Shown in pieces: positions 1 to 7,855 of a stretch of DNA of 37,207 bases; position 1 is the first letter of the stretch; every line of letters begins with the position of its first letter. The notes beneath the pieces were generated by a model that saw only the letters and a list, made by a program, of their open reading frames with translations, did not search any database and was not told where the DNA came from. Source of the DNA: DATBWZ01 sp036514535 (GTDB taxonomy: Bacteria > JAMCPX01 > DATBWZ01). The stretch is taken from assembly GCA_036514535.1 (NCBI GenBank), contig DATBWZ010000022.1, forward strand, positions 1-37,207. The letters are read 5' to 3'. A program made the position numbers and the translations under genes.

Positions 1-339
1 GAGGATGAATTGGGGTATCTTAAGGGTGAGATTTTAAAGAGTGACCGGTTAACTGCTTCATTTACGGTAAAATTTGCCCTCGGGTTAATCTGTATCAGGG
101 CCGGAGATTTTGATGAAGCGATAGGTTATCTGGAAGGCGCCATTGCGATACAGCCCTATTCGTTTCTGGGGCTTTTTAATCTCGCCCGGGCATATAAAAA
201 TCTGGGATACCCAAAGGCTGTGAAGGAGATTTATGAAAGGATTAGATTGCTTGATGGGGGGCCAATGCGGTTTTCCAATTTGCCTTTCAGACTTACGCCG
301 GTTATCAGAAGGGCTTTGAAAAATGAGATGGAGGAATAA
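1..339 (+). CDS. TPR-repeat protein, C-terminal part (5' end outside window)
   Basis: The reading frame is open from the first base and ends at the TAA at 337-339, two bases before rng, so this is the C-terminal part of a longer protein. A TTG at base 10 is an in-frame codon, not a credible start. About residues 20-75 form tetratricopeptide-type helix pairs (AGDFDEAIGYLEGAIAIQP, then LGLFNLARAYKNLGYPKA), followed by a short basic tail. TPRs mediate protein-protein contacts. The tight spacing suggests co-transcription with rng. In many bacteria the gene before rng encodes a B12-binding radical SAM protein, but no such domain is visible here, so the full identity stays open. Confidence 0.7.
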   Translation, partial: EDELGYLKGEILKSDRLTASFTVKFALGLICIRAGDFDEAIGYLEGAIAIQPYSFLGLFNLARAYKNLGYPKAVKEIYERIRLLDGGPMRFSNLPFRLTPVIRRALKNEMEE

Positions 340-341
340 TT

Positions 342-1871
342 ATGGGAAAGCATATTATTATTAATGCAAGGGGTTATGAAACGCGTGTGGCTGTTCTTGA
401 AAATACCACGTTAGTGGAACTTTATATAGATAGACCCAGGGGAAGGAACAATGTCGGAAATATTTACAATGGAATCATAGCCAGGGTATTGCCGGGCATG
501 CAGTCTGCTTTTGTAGATATCGGGCTGGAGAGAACGGCCTTTTTGTATGTTACAGATGTTTTTATGGATATGAACGAATACATGGATATGTTCCCTGATG
601 AATTTCCATTTGAGATTGAACTTCCCAGACGGAAGAAGAAAAAGGGGCGCATAAATATTGAAGATATGCTGAAGGAAGGACAGGAGATTATGGTTCAGAT
701 TGTAAGAGGCAACATTGGAACGAAGGGAGCAAAGATTACCTCCTGGATAACCCTGCCGGGAAGATACCTCGTTATGATGCCCTTTGATGAACATATCGGC
801 GTTTCAAGGAAGATAGAAAATGTGGATATACGTTTGCGGTTGAAAAAAATTATAGAGCGGCGCCGCATTTCAGGTTACGGTTTTATTGCAAGGACCGCCT
901 GCGAGACAGCAACGGAGACGGAGATAGTAAATGATATAAACTTTCTTGTGACGATGTGGGAGAAAATCCTAAATAAGAAAGAGACCTTCTCTGCGCCTGC
1001 GCTTCTCCACAGGGATCTTGATATATCGTTAAAGGTGGTCAGGGATTTGATGTCACAGGAAGTTCAGCAGATAGTCGTTGATTCTGAGAAGGAATATGAG
1101 AAGGTCAAGGAATTTGTCTCCATGTTTATGCCGCAATGTCTGAATTTGCTTAAATTTTATGATTTGAAAAAACCAATATTCCAGTATTTCGGAATAGAAC
1201 CTGCTTTGGATGAGGTTTTCAGCAAGGTTGTGTGGCTGAAGTCGGGCGGATTCATCCAGATTGATGAACTTGAAGCGTTCACTGCTGTTGATGTTAATAC
1301 TGGTAAATATGTTGGGAAAAGGGATGTTGAGGAGACATTGCTGAGAACGAATATGGAGGCGGTAAAGGAGATCGCCTACCAGCTCAGGATTAGAAATATC
1401 GGCGGAATAGTTGTCATAGATTTTATTGATATGGAAAATAAGCGTAATCAGCGGAAGGTTGTTGATTCTATGCTTGAAGAACTCAAAAAGGACAGGGCGA
1501 CAACTACAGTTCTTGGAATGTCCGATTTTGGACTTGTGGAAATGACAAGAAAAAAGGTTTCCCGCAGTCTTTTGAAGACTCTGACTGAGCCTTGTTTCTA
1601 TTGCGAGGGGAAGGGTGTATTGAAGAGCAGATCGAGCATTATTTATGAGATACTCCGGGGAATTGAGGAAAAATTGCAGCAGTTGCCAAGGGGTAAAAAT
1701 GAATCACAAAGAACTTATGAGGTTGTTGTGCATCCACTTGTGGCGGATACTATGCTAGAAGACGAAAGACACTATGTGGAAGAGATTGAACAGTCACATG
1801 ACATTAAAATAATAATAAGAAAAAACAGCGAATTTTATCTGGAATATTTTGAGATCAATGAGGGGAAATAG
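342..1871 (+). CDS. rng: Ribonuclease G (RNase E/G family endoribonuclease)
   Basis: Single-strand-specific endoribonuclease for 5' maturation of 16S rRNA and mRNA decay in the cytoplasm. At 509 aa it matches RNase G (about 490 aa) and lacks the long RNase E scaffold tail. Residues 1-130 hold the S1 RNA-binding domain (VGNIYNGIIARVLPGMQSAFVDIG), interrupted by a basic insert with a run of lysines near residues 97-101. The Mg-binding catalytic aspartates are D317 (DVNTGK) and D360 (DFIDM), 43 residues apart as in E. coli RNase E. The zinc-link cysteines C418 and C421 (PCFYC) keep the family spacing. The last 17 bp overlap the 3' end of the convergent mrp gene. Confidence 0.96.
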   Translation: MGKHIIINARGYETRVAVLENTTLVELYIDRPRGRNNVGNIYNGIIARVLPGMQSAFVDIGLERTAFLYVTDVFMDMNEYMDMFPDEFPFEIELPRRKKKKGRINIEDMLKEGQEIMVQIVRGNIGTKGAKITSWITLPGRYLVMMPFDEHIGVSRKIENVDIRLRLKKIIERRRISGYGFIARTACETATETEIVNDINFLVTMWEKILNKKETFSAPALLHRDLDISLKVVRDLMSQEVQQIVVDSEKEYEKVKEFVSMFMPQCLNLLKFYDLKKPIFQYFGIEPALDEVFSKVVWLKSGGFIQIDELEAFTAVDVNTGKYVGKRDVEETLLRTNMEAVKEIAYQLRIRNIGGIVVIDFIDMENKRNQRKVVDSMLEELKKDRATTTVLGMSDFGLVEMTRKKVSRSLLKTLTEPCFYCEGKGVLKSRSSIIYEILRGIEEKLQQLPRGKNESQRTYEVVVHPLVADTMLEDERHYVEEIEQSHDIKIIIRKNSEFYLEYFEINEGK

Positions 1872-2928
1872 AGATAACGCTCAATCCCGCGGCTATTCTT
1901 CTGGCTATTTCCATAAATGCCTTGCTCTGTTGAGAAACTGGATTTTCAATTATTACCGGTTTTCCCGAATCTCCACTTGCTCTGATGACCGGGTCTATTG
2001 GAATTTCTCCAAGGAATGGAACGCCAAGTCTCTCACTTGTTTTTTGTCCACCGCCGTGGCTGAATATTTCTGTTCTATGTCCGCAGTTTGAGCAGATGAA
2101 ATAGCTCATATTTTCAACTATTCCCAGTACTGGTACGTTTACTTTGTTAAACATTTGAAGCCCCCGTGATGCATCAATGAGCGCAATGTCTTGCGGAGTG
2201 GTTACTATAATTGCACCGGAAAGAGGTATGGTCTGGACAAGGGTTAACTGGGTATCCCCTGTGCCCGGAGGCAGATCAATAATTAAATAGTCCAGTTCGC
2301 CCCATTCAACATTTCTCAGGAATTGTTGCAGCAGCTGGGTTACCATAGGTCCTCTCCAGATTACGGGGGCATCGTTTTCAAGAAGGAAGCCTATTGACAT
2401 GAGTTTTAAACCGTGTTTCTCCAGAGGAATTATCCTCTTGTCCGGCGTAGCAAGTGGTTTTTCGTTGATCCCCATCATTATTGGAAGGCTTGGTCCGTAA
2501 ATATCCGCATCCAGCAACCCTGTTTTGGCATTATCAAAAGCAAGTCCCGCAGCGATATTTACCGCTACGGTTGATTTTCCTACGCCGCCCTTACCGCTTG
2601 CTACAGCAATGATGTTTTTTACTCCATCAATAGGCGATTGCTGTTGAAGAGGGTTCTGTAATTTGCGCACATTTGCGGTTAATTTAATGTCTACATTTGA
2701 CACCCCGGGTATGCTGTCCAGTGCTTTCCTTACAGCATTTTCAAATTCTGCCTTCAGCGGGCATGCTGGCGTGGTTAGTTCCAACGCGAGTGATACTTTT
2801 GACCCCTCTATTTTAATGTCCTTTACCATGCCAAGGCTGACTATGTCCCTGCGCAACTCCGGGTCCTCAACCTTTTTTAATTCCGCCATAATTCGTTCTG
2901 TTGACAATTTCGTTGTTAATTCTTCCAT
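1855..2928 (-). CDS. mrp: Mrp/ApbC-type Fe-S cluster carrier ATPase
   Basis: P-loop ATPase of the Mrp/NBP35 family that carries and delivers Fe-S clusters to apoproteins in the cytoplasm. The 357-aa protein has an N-terminal MIP18/DUF59 domain (about 8-90), then a deviant Walker A GKGGVGKST at 112-120, the DADIYGPS switch near 140, and the cluster-binding pair C279-x-x-C282. The ATG at 2928 gives a full DUF59 domain. It has no Shine-Dalgarno sequence, and a strong promoter lies only 17 bases upstream. It is transcribed divergently from the tRNA-tuf operon and convergently with rng, overlapping rng by 17 bp. Confidence 0.95.
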   Translation of the reverse strand: MEELTTKLSTERIMAELKKVEDPELRRDIVSLGMVKDIKIEGSKVSLALELTTPACPLKAEFENAVRKALDSIPGVSNVDIKLTANVRKLQNPLQQQSPIDGVKNIIAVASGKGGVGKSTVAVNIAAGLAFDNAKTGLLDADIYGPSLPIMMGINEKPLATPDKRIIPLEKHGLKLMSIGFLLENDAPVIWRGPMVTQLLQQFLRNVEWGELDYLIIDLPPGTGDTQLTLVQTIPLSGAIIVTTPQDIALIDASRGLQMFNKVNVPVLGIVENMSYFICSNCGHRTEIFSHGGGQKTSERLGVPFLGEIPIDPVIRASGDSGKPVIIENPVSQQSKAFMEIARRIAAGLSVISISPH

Positions 2929-2945
2929 AGATTGCTCAATTATTA

Positions 2946-2975
2946 ATTATATACTTCCTTTTTCATCTATGTCAA
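2946..2975 (-). promoter_or_regulatory. Sigma70-type promoter of mrp
   Basis: On the minus strand TTGACA (2975-2970) and TATAAT (2951-2946) are separated by 18 bp; both hexamers are perfect consensus. The -10 ends 17 bases before the mrp ATG, so the predicted 5' leader is only about 10-12 nt and holds no Shine-Dalgarno. The -35 box lies back to back with that of the tRNA operon promoter, 17 bp away. Confidence 0.75.
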
Positions 2976-2992
2976 AGAAATTCAAAAATTCC

Positions 2993-3020
2993 TTGACAAA
3001 AATTTTTAAAAAGTTAAACT
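2993..3020 (+). promoter_or_regulatory. Promoter of the tRNA-Tyr-Gly-Thr-tuf operon
   Basis: TTGACA at 2993-2998 and TAAACT at 3015-3020 with a 16-bp spacer, preceded by an A/T-rich stretch that could act as an UP element. The predicted transcript starts near 3027, about 28 nt before tRNA-Tyr. Both hexamers, the preceding CC and the following TAA are identical to the rplM promoter at 32893-32920. Confidence 0.7.
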
Positions 3021-3054
3021 TAACCGTTTAAAGTATGGAAAGTTTTATAAATAG

Positions 3055-3137
3055 GGAGAGGTACCCAAGTGGCCAAAGGGGACAGACTGTAAATCTGTTG
3101 GCTCACGCCTTCGGAGGTTCAAATCCTCCCCTCTCCA
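3055..3137 (+). tRNA. tRNA-Tyr (anticodon GTA)
   Basis: Class II tRNA of 83 nt. Acceptor GGAGAGG (3055-3061) pairs with CCTCTCC (3130-3136), with discriminator A3137. Anticodon stem ACAGA/TCTGT encloses loop CTGTAAA, with anticodon GTA at 3089-3091. The T arm is GGAGG-TTCAAAT-CCTCC, and a long variable arm is present as expected for bacterial tRNA-Tyr. CCA is not encoded. First gene of the tRNA-tuf transcript. Confidence 0.96.
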
Positions 3138-3170
3138 GAGAGAGACACGATACTGCGAAGGTATTCTTCT

Positions 3171-3243
3171 GCGGGAGTAACTCAGTGGCTAGAGTCACGG
3201 CCTTCCAAGCCGTTGGTCGCGGGTTCAAATCCCGTCTCCCGCT
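3171..3243 (+). tRNA. tRNA-Gly (anticodon TCC)
   Basis: Acceptor GCGGGAG (3171-3177) pairs with CTCCCGC (3236-3242), with discriminator T3243. The anticodon loop CTTCCAA gives TCC at 3204-3206, and the T loop is TTCAAAT. CCA is not encoded. It lies 33 nt after tRNA-Tyr. A Tyr-Gly-Thr series ahead of tuf is a common bacterial arrangement. Confidence 0.96.
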
Positions 3244-3301
3244 TATGCAATGTTTCATTGAAAGGGATTTGGGGGAGCGCAGTTCTATGATGGCTGACCT
3301 T

Positions 3302-3375
3302 GCCCAAGTAGCTCAGTTGGTAAGAGCACACCCTTGGTAAGGGTGAGGTCACCGGTTCAATTCCGGTCTTGGGCT
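3302..3375 (+). tRNA. tRNA-Thr (anticodon GGT)
   Basis: Acceptor GCCCAAG (3302-3308) pairs with CTTGGGC (3368-3374), with discriminator T3375. Anticodon stem CACCC/GGGTG encloses loop TTGGTAA, anticodon GGT at 3336-3338. The T arm is ACCGG-TTCAATT-CCGGT. CCA is not encoded. The gene ends 24 nt before the tuf ATG, so tuf mRNA is probably released by tRNA processing. Confidence 0.96.
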
Positions 3376-3399
3376 AAAGCTTAGTTAAGGAGGAAAGAT

Positions 3400-4590
3400 A
3401 TGGGGAAGCAGAAGTTTGAGAGGAAGAAGCCGCACTTAAATGTAGGGACGATAGGGCATATAGATCATGGGAAGACGACATTGACAGCAGCGATAACAAA
3501 GGTATTGAGCGAAATGGGGATGGCAAGTTTTATGCCGTTTGATCAAATAGACAAGGCACCAGAGGAGAAGGCGCGAGGGATAACAATAAGCATATCGCAC
3601 ATAGAATACGAGACAGCGAAGAGGCATTATGCGCATGTGGACTGTCCCGGGCATGCAGATTACATAAAGAACATGATAACCGGAGCAGCGCAGATGGACG
3701 GGGCGATATTGGTTGTGAGTGCAGCGGATGGACCGATGCCGCAGACGCGCGAACATGTATTGCTGGCTCGGCAGGTGAATGTGCCGTATATAGTAGTATA
3801 TATGAACAAGGTAGACATGGTGGATGACAAGGAGATATTGGATTTGGTGGAATTGGAAGTAAGAGAATTATTGAAGAGTTATAAATTTCCCGGGGATGAG
3901 ATTCCAATAATAAGGGGAAGCGCGTTAAAGGCGTTGGAAGGAGACAAGGGTGATCTTGGGAGCGGGAGCATAACGAAGTTGATGGGAGCAGTGGATGAGT
4001 ATATAAAGGAGCCGAAGAGGGATGTAGATAAGCCGTATTTGATGCCGATAGAAGACGTATTCAGCATAAGCGGAAGGGGGACAGTGGTAACCGGTAGGGT
4101 GGAAAGGGGAATAGTGAAGGTTGGAGAAGAGATAGAGATAGTCGGTTTTCGTGATACGCAGAAGACAGTGGTAACCGGTGTGGAGATGTTCCGTAAGGTT
4201 CTGGATGAGGGAAGGGCGGGAGACAACATAGGAGTATTGCTTAGGGGATTGAAGAAGGAGGATACGGAGCGTGGGCAGGTATTGGCAAAACCAAGCAGCA
4301 TAACTCCGCACAAGAAGTTCAAGGGAGAGGTGTATGTTCTGAGCAAGGAAGAAGGAGGCCGGCACACGCCGTTTTTTAACGGGTATCGTCCACAGTTTTA
4401 TTTCCGAACAACGGATGTTACCGGGGATGTGAAACTGCCTGCGGGAGTTGAGATGGTGATGCCTGGGGATAATGTAAGGATAGATGTAGAGCTGATAACG
4501 CCGATAGCGATGGAGAAAGAGTTGCGTTTTGCTATAAGGGAAGGCGGAAAAACAGTTGGCGCCGGTGTGGTTACGGAGATCCTGGAGTAG
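3400..4590 (+). CDS. tuf: Translation elongation factor Tu
   Basis: GTPase that carries aminoacyl-tRNA to the ribosomal A site. The 396-aa length is standard. G1 is GHIDHGKT at 19-26, G3 is DCPGH at 81-85, G4 is NKVD at 136-139, and G5 is SAL at 174-176. Domains 2 and 3 follow, ending in the usual GGKTVGAGVV segment. A strong Shine-Dalgarno AAGGAGG precedes the ATG. It is cotranscribed with three upstream tRNAs. Codon use is odd: 28 of 30 Ile codons are ATA and most Leu codons TTG, so the coding strand is very purine-rich. This leaves long antisense open frames that are only shadows. rpsJ, for comparison, uses ATA for 3 of 11 Ile. Confidence 0.98.
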   Translation: MGKQKFERKKPHLNVGTIGHIDHGKTTLTAAITKVLSEMGMASFMPFDQIDKAPEEKARGITISISHIEYETAKRHYAHVDCPGHADYIKNMITGAAQMDGAILVVSAADGPMPQTREHVLLARQVNVPYIVVYMNKVDMVDDKEILDLVELEVRELLKSYKFPGDEIPIIRGSALKALEGDKGDLGSGSITKLMGAVDEYIKEPKRDVDKPYLMPIEDVFSISGRGTVVTGRVERGIVKVGEEIEIVGFRDTQKTVVTGVEMFRKVLDEGRAGDNIGVLLRGLKKEDTERGQVLAKPSSITPHKKFKGEVYVLSKEEGGRHTPFFNGYRPQFYFRTTDVTGDVKLPAGVEMVMPGDNVRIDVELITPIAMEKELRFAIREGGKTVGAGVVTEILE

Positions 4591-4608
4591 AATGATAAAG
4601 GATAGATT

Positions 4609-4758
4609 ATGCAGGATATTATTACATTGGAGTGTGGTGAGTGCAAACGGAGAAACTACGCTACTACAAAAAATAAAAAGAATACACCGGATAAATTGCA
4701 ACTGAAAAAATACTGCAAGTGGTGTAAGAAACACACGCTTCATAAAGAGGTAAAGTAA
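4609..4758 (+). CDS. rpmG: 50S ribosomal protein L33 (zinc-binding form)
   Basis: 49-aa large-subunit protein near the E site. The zinc ribbon is complete: C9-x-x-C12 (CGEC) and C36-x-x-C39 (CKWC). It keeps the family core RRNYATTKNKKNTPDKLQLK. It starts 18 nt after tuf, with a weak AAGGAT Shine-Dalgarno. rpmG normally precedes secE-nusG; here it is followed nine bases later by rpsJ. Confidence 0.95.
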   Translation: MQDIITLECGECKRRNYATTKNKKNTPDKLQLKKYCKWCKKHTLHKEVK

Positions 4759-4767
4759 GGCAGGACT

Positions 4768-5079
4768 ATGGATAGCCAAAAAATAAGAATTAAGTTGAAC
4801 TCATTTGACTACAGGTTGCTTGATGATTCTGTAAAGGAAATTGTTGACACTGCAAAAAGAAGCGGTGCAAAAATCATCGGTCCGATTCCGCTTCCTACAA
4901 GAATTAAGAAATTTACAGTGCTTCGTTCTCCTCATGTAGATAAAAAATCGCGGGAGCAATTTGAAATAAGGACACATAGACGGCTTCTGGAGATTATAGA
5001 TCTTACTCCGCAGACTGTTGATGCATTGATGCGGCTCGATCTTTCTGCTGGGGTTGATGTGGAGATTAAAACATTCTGA
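4768..5079 (+). CDS. rpsJ: 30S ribosomal protein S10
   Basis: 103 aa, normal length for S10, a 30S head protein that also acts with NusB in transcription antitermination. Recognisable core segments are IRIKLNSFDYRLLD, the SGAKIIGPIPLPT loop and SREQFEIRTHRRLLEI. First gene of the S10 cluster proper. It uses mixed Ile codons (ATA 3 of 11), in contrast with tuf upstream. Confidence 0.98.
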   Translation: MDSQKIRIKLNSFDYRLLDDSVKEIVDTAKRSGAKIIGPIPLPTRIKKFTVLRSPHVDKKSREQFEIRTHRRLLEIIDLTPQTVDALMRLDLSAGVDVEIKTF

Positions 5080-5087
5080 GAGTGAAT

Positions 5088-5726
5088 ATGAAGGGCATAC
5101 TTGGCAGAAAAATTGGCATGACTCGAATTTTTGTATCGGATGGGAAGTGTATTCCTGTTACTGTTATCCAGGCGGGGCCATGCAAAGTTATAAACATAAG
5201 AACGCTTGAGAAGGATGGTTATACCGCTGTCCAACTGGGCTTTGTAAAAACGAGAGGGAAATTGCTTAATAAAAATTTGAGGGAATATCTTAAAAAGAAT
5301 TTGGGTGCGGAAGAATATTTTCAGTTTATAAAGGAGATAAGGGCAACCAGTATTGAAGGAATAAAGATCGGAGATGAATTAAAGGTAACACTTTTTAAAC
5401 CGGGAGACATAATTGATGTGATAGGTATTAGCAAGGGGAGAGGTTTCGCCGGAGGTGTAAAAAGACATCATTTCCACGGTGGCCCGGGCTCTCATGGTTC
5501 CATGTTTCACCGGGCACCTGGTTCAATCGGAACAAATACATTTCCCGGCAGGGTTCTTAAGAATAGAAAATTGCCGGGACAGATGGGGAATAGCAGATGT
5601 TCAGTCAAGAACTTAAGGATTGATGGAGTAATGGAAGATAAAAACCTGCTGCTCATAAGAGGGGCTGTGCCTGGTGCTCCAAACGGGGTCTTGGTAATTA
5701 AGAAAACTGAAAGAGTTAATGGTTAA
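5088..5726 (+). CDS. rplC: 50S ribosomal protein L3
   Basis: 212 aa; early-assembly large-subunit protein whose loop reaches the peptidyl-transferase centre. The N-terminus MKGILGRKIGMTRIF matches the family start. The central GGVKRHHFHGGPGSHGSM and the KLPGQMGNSR loop are present; the Gln in GQMG is the residue methylated by PrmB in E. coli. I chose ATG 5088 over GTG 5082 because GAGAG at 5078-5082 lies five bases before it and the family begins there. Confidence 0.97.
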   Translation: MKGILGRKIGMTRIFVSDGKCIPVTVIQAGPCKVINIRTLEKDGYTAVQLGFVKTRGKLLNKNLREYLKKNLGAEEYFQFIKEIRATSIEGIKIGDELKVTLFKPGDIIDVIGISKGRGFAGGVKRHHFHGGPGSHGSMFHRAPGSIGTNTFPGRVLKNRKLPGQMGNSRCSVKNLRIDGVMEDKNLLLIRGAVPGAPNGVLVIKKTERVNG

Positions 5727-5744
5727 TAGAATATTGAGGACGAT

Positions 5745-6368
5745 ATGCCCATTGTAAATATATTTGATAAAGAAAATAATAAGATAGGACAGGTTAATCT
5801 TAACGACGGGGTATTCGGGTGCGAGATAAATCCTAACTTGCTGCACTCTGTCGTAAGGATGCACTTGCTTAATCAGAGGCAGGGAACTGCTTGTACAAAA
5901 ACTCGCGGCGAGGTGCGCGGTGGGGGTAAAAAGCCCTGGAAACAGAAACATACCGGAAGGGCAAGGGTGGGCAGTATCCGTTCTCCTCTCTGGGTTGGCG
6001 GTGGCACTATTTTTGGTCCGAGACCGCGCGATTGGAGCCGAACCATTCCGGGAAAGGTAAAAAGAAAGGCTTTGTTCAATGCGCTGTCTTCAAAGGTAAA
6101 AGAAAACAAACTCCTCGTGCTTGATAGCATTTCATTTCCGGAGGTAAAAACAAAATTAGCCGCTGATATGCTCAGCAGGTTTAATATTAAAAATGCTCTT
6201 TTGGTTCTTGATAAAAAAGATGAGAATGTCTTGAAATCTTTCAGAAATATTAAAATAGTTGATGTTTTACCCTTTGAGTCTTTGAATGTTTATGATGTTA
6301 TGAGGCGCGATACATTGATCTGCACAAAAAATAGTGTGGAGAAAATTCAGGAATATTTTGGAGACTAA
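5745..6368 (+). CDS. rplD: 50S ribosomal protein L4
   Basis: 207 aa, L4/L1e family. The tunnel-lining loop is visible near residues 45-80 (TRGEVRGGGKKPWKQKHTGR, then the ARVGSIRSP segment). In E. coli L4 binds 23S rRNA, lines the exit tunnel and represses its own S10 operon. Its stop codon is directly followed by the rplW start with no spacer. Confidence 0.97.
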   Translation: MPIVNIFDKENNKIGQVNLNDGVFGCEINPNLLHSVVRMHLLNQRQGTACTKTRGEVRGGGKKPWKQKHTGRARVGSIRSPLWVGGGTIFGPRPRDWSRTIPGKVKRKALFNALSSKVKENKLLVLDSISFPEVKTKLAADMLSRFNIKNALLVLDKKDENVLKSFRNIKIVDVLPFESLNVYDVMRRDTLICTKNSVEKIQEYFGD

Positions 6369-6656
6369 ATGAACCTGCAGGAAGTAATAAAACGGTCTGT
6401 TATAACTGAAAAAAGTGCAGCATTGAAGGCTGTCCATAATATCCTTGTTCTGGAAGTGGATATTAGAGCAAACAAGACTATTATTAAGGAGACGCTGAGG
6501 AAAGCGTTTAATGTTACTCCGTTGGATATTAGAACTTCAATAGTTAGAGGAAAAACCAGAAGCTACGGCAGGTTTTCCGGAAAGAGAAAAAACTGGAAAA
6601 AGGCAATCGTTACGCTTAAAGATGGCGATCATATAGAAGCGTTTGAGGTGAAATAA
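6369..6656 (+). CDS. rplW: 50S ribosomal protein L23
   Basis: 95 aa, normal length. L23 sits at the tunnel exit and docks trigger factor and SRP. Family features are the start VIKRSVITEKSAALK, the RANKTIIKETLRKAFNV helix and the basic loop GKTRSYGRFSGKRKNWKKA. It starts right after the rplD stop codon, implying translational coupling. Confidence 0.97.
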   Translation: MNLQEVIKRSVITEKSAALKAVHNILVLEVDIRANKTIIKETLRKAFNVTPLDIRTSIVRGKTRSYGRFSGKRKNWKKAIVTLKDGDHIEAFEVK

Positions 6657-6659
6657 AGT

Positions 6660-7493
6660 ATGGCTATTAGAGTATTAAAACCTACTTCACCAGGGCGAAG
6701 ATTTTTGACTTTGACCACCTTTGATGATATTACAAAATCTAAGCCCGAAAAGGGGTTGGTGGTTATTAAAAAATCCACTGGTGGAAGAAACAACACGGGT
6801 AGAACCACAGCAAGATTTCGCGGTGGAGGACACAAAAGGTTTTACAGAATAGTGGATTTTAAAAGGGACAAGGTTGATATTACCGCAAAGGTTAGTGCTA
6901 TAGAGTATGATCCTAACAGAAGCTGCAGGATCGCCCTTATAACATACCCTGATGGCGAGAAGAGATACATAATTGCTCCACTGCTCTTGAAGATAGGCGA
7001 TTCAGTTATGTCTTCTTATAAAAATGCTTTGGATGTTCTGTCTGGCAATGCTATGCCGCTTAAGTTTATTCCTGTTGGTAGCACGATACATAATGTTGAA
7101 TTAAATCCGTTTGCTGGTGGAAAGATTATAAGGTCGGCAGGGGCGTCCGGTCAATTGATGGCAAAAGAGGGTGGATATGCCCTTGTAAAGCTTCCATCGG
7201 GAGAAATCAGGAAAATCAATGAGGGCTGTATGGCAAGCATCGGGCAGGTTGGAAACCTGGATCACGAGAATGTCTCCATAGGGAAGGCAGGCAGGATGAG
7301 ATGGCTCGGAAGGAAGCCTCACAATAGGGGCGCTTCAATGAATCCGGTTGATCATCCCCATGGCGGCGGAGAGGGAAAGGCTGGACAGGGGAATCCTCAT
7401 CCTGTTTCACCATGGGGTATGCTGGCCAAGGGATATAAAACGCGCAGAACAAAAAAATATTCTGATAAATTTATCGTTACGAGGAGAAAGTAA
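6660..7493 (+). CDS. rplB: 50S ribosomal protein L2
   Basis: 277 aa, normal for L2, which bridges the subunits and supports the peptidyl-transferase centre. The N-terminal RNA-binding OB domain includes TGGRNNTGRTTARFRGGGHK. The C-terminal SH3-like domain carries the hallmark NPVDHPHGGGEGKAGQG with the conserved functional histidine, and ends in a basic RTRRTKKYSDKFIVTRRK-like tail. Three-base gap after rplW. Confidence 0.98.
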   Translation: MAIRVLKPTSPGRRFLTLTTFDDITKSKPEKGLVVIKKSTGGRNNTGRTTARFRGGGHKRFYRIVDFKRDKVDITAKVSAIEYDPNRSCRIALITYPDGEKRYIIAPLLLKIGDSVMSSYKNALDVLSGNAMPLKFIPVGSTIHNVELNPFAGGKIIRSAGASGQLMAKEGGYALVKLPSGEIRKINEGCMASIGQVGNLDHENVSIGKAGRMRWLGRKPHNRGASMNPVDHPHGGGEGKAGQGNPHPVSPWGMLAKGYKTRRTKKYSDKFIVTRRK

Positions 7494-7495
7494 AA

Positions 7496-7855
7496 ATGGC
7501 GCGTTCTGTAAAAAAAGGACCATTTGTAGATGAAAGTCTGTTGAAAAAAGTCAATATCCTTCTTGAGTCCAAGTCGAGAAAAATAGTCAAGACCTGGTCC
7601 AGACGATCAGTTATTATTCCTGAAATGGTCGGTCTTACTTTTGCAGTGCATAATGGCAGAAAATTCATTCCAGTTTATGTAACAGAAGGCATGGTAGGAC
7701 ACAAACTCGGGGAATTTTCACCAACAAGAACATTTACCGCTCATTCCGGACAGCGTCAGGCTGAAAAGGTTCAGAAGGTTGAAGCGAAAGTTCAAGGTGC
7801 TCAGGAAACTAAATCTGAAACTAAATCGGAAGCGGATAAGGGGGGAGGTAAATGA
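7496..7855 (+). CDS. rpsS: 30S ribosomal protein S19 with C-terminal extension
   Basis: S19 forms a 30S head complex with S13. Core features are RSVKKGPFVDESLLKKV, TWSRRSVIIPEMVGLTF and HKLGEFSPTRTF. The protein has 119 aa; the family is usually about 92. The extra 25-30 residues are a low-complexity Lys/Glu/Gln tail ending KSEADKGGGK. The stop overlaps the rplV start by four bases (ATGA), and the tail contains the rplV Shine-Dalgarno GGGGGAGG. Confidence 0.96.
   Translation: MARSVKKGPFVDESLLKKVNILLESKSRKIVKTWSRRSVIIPEMVGLTFAVHNGRKFIPVYVTEGMVGHKLGEFSPTRTFTAHSGQRQAEKVQKVEAKVQGAQETKSETKSEADKGGGK

Noticed and set aside
3035..3340. 101-codon frame across the tRNA-Tyr-Gly-Thr cluster
   Set aside because: It runs through three well-formed tRNA genes and encodes the usual tRNA-derived spurious peptide (RYPSGQRGQTVN-like).
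3925..4779. 284-codon open frame antisense to tuf, and shorter ones at 3530-3907 and 3879-4367
   Set aside because: They mirror the purine-rich third codon positions of tuf, encode low-complexity Ser/Pro/Leu/His sequence without recognisable domains, and have no Shine-Dalgarno.
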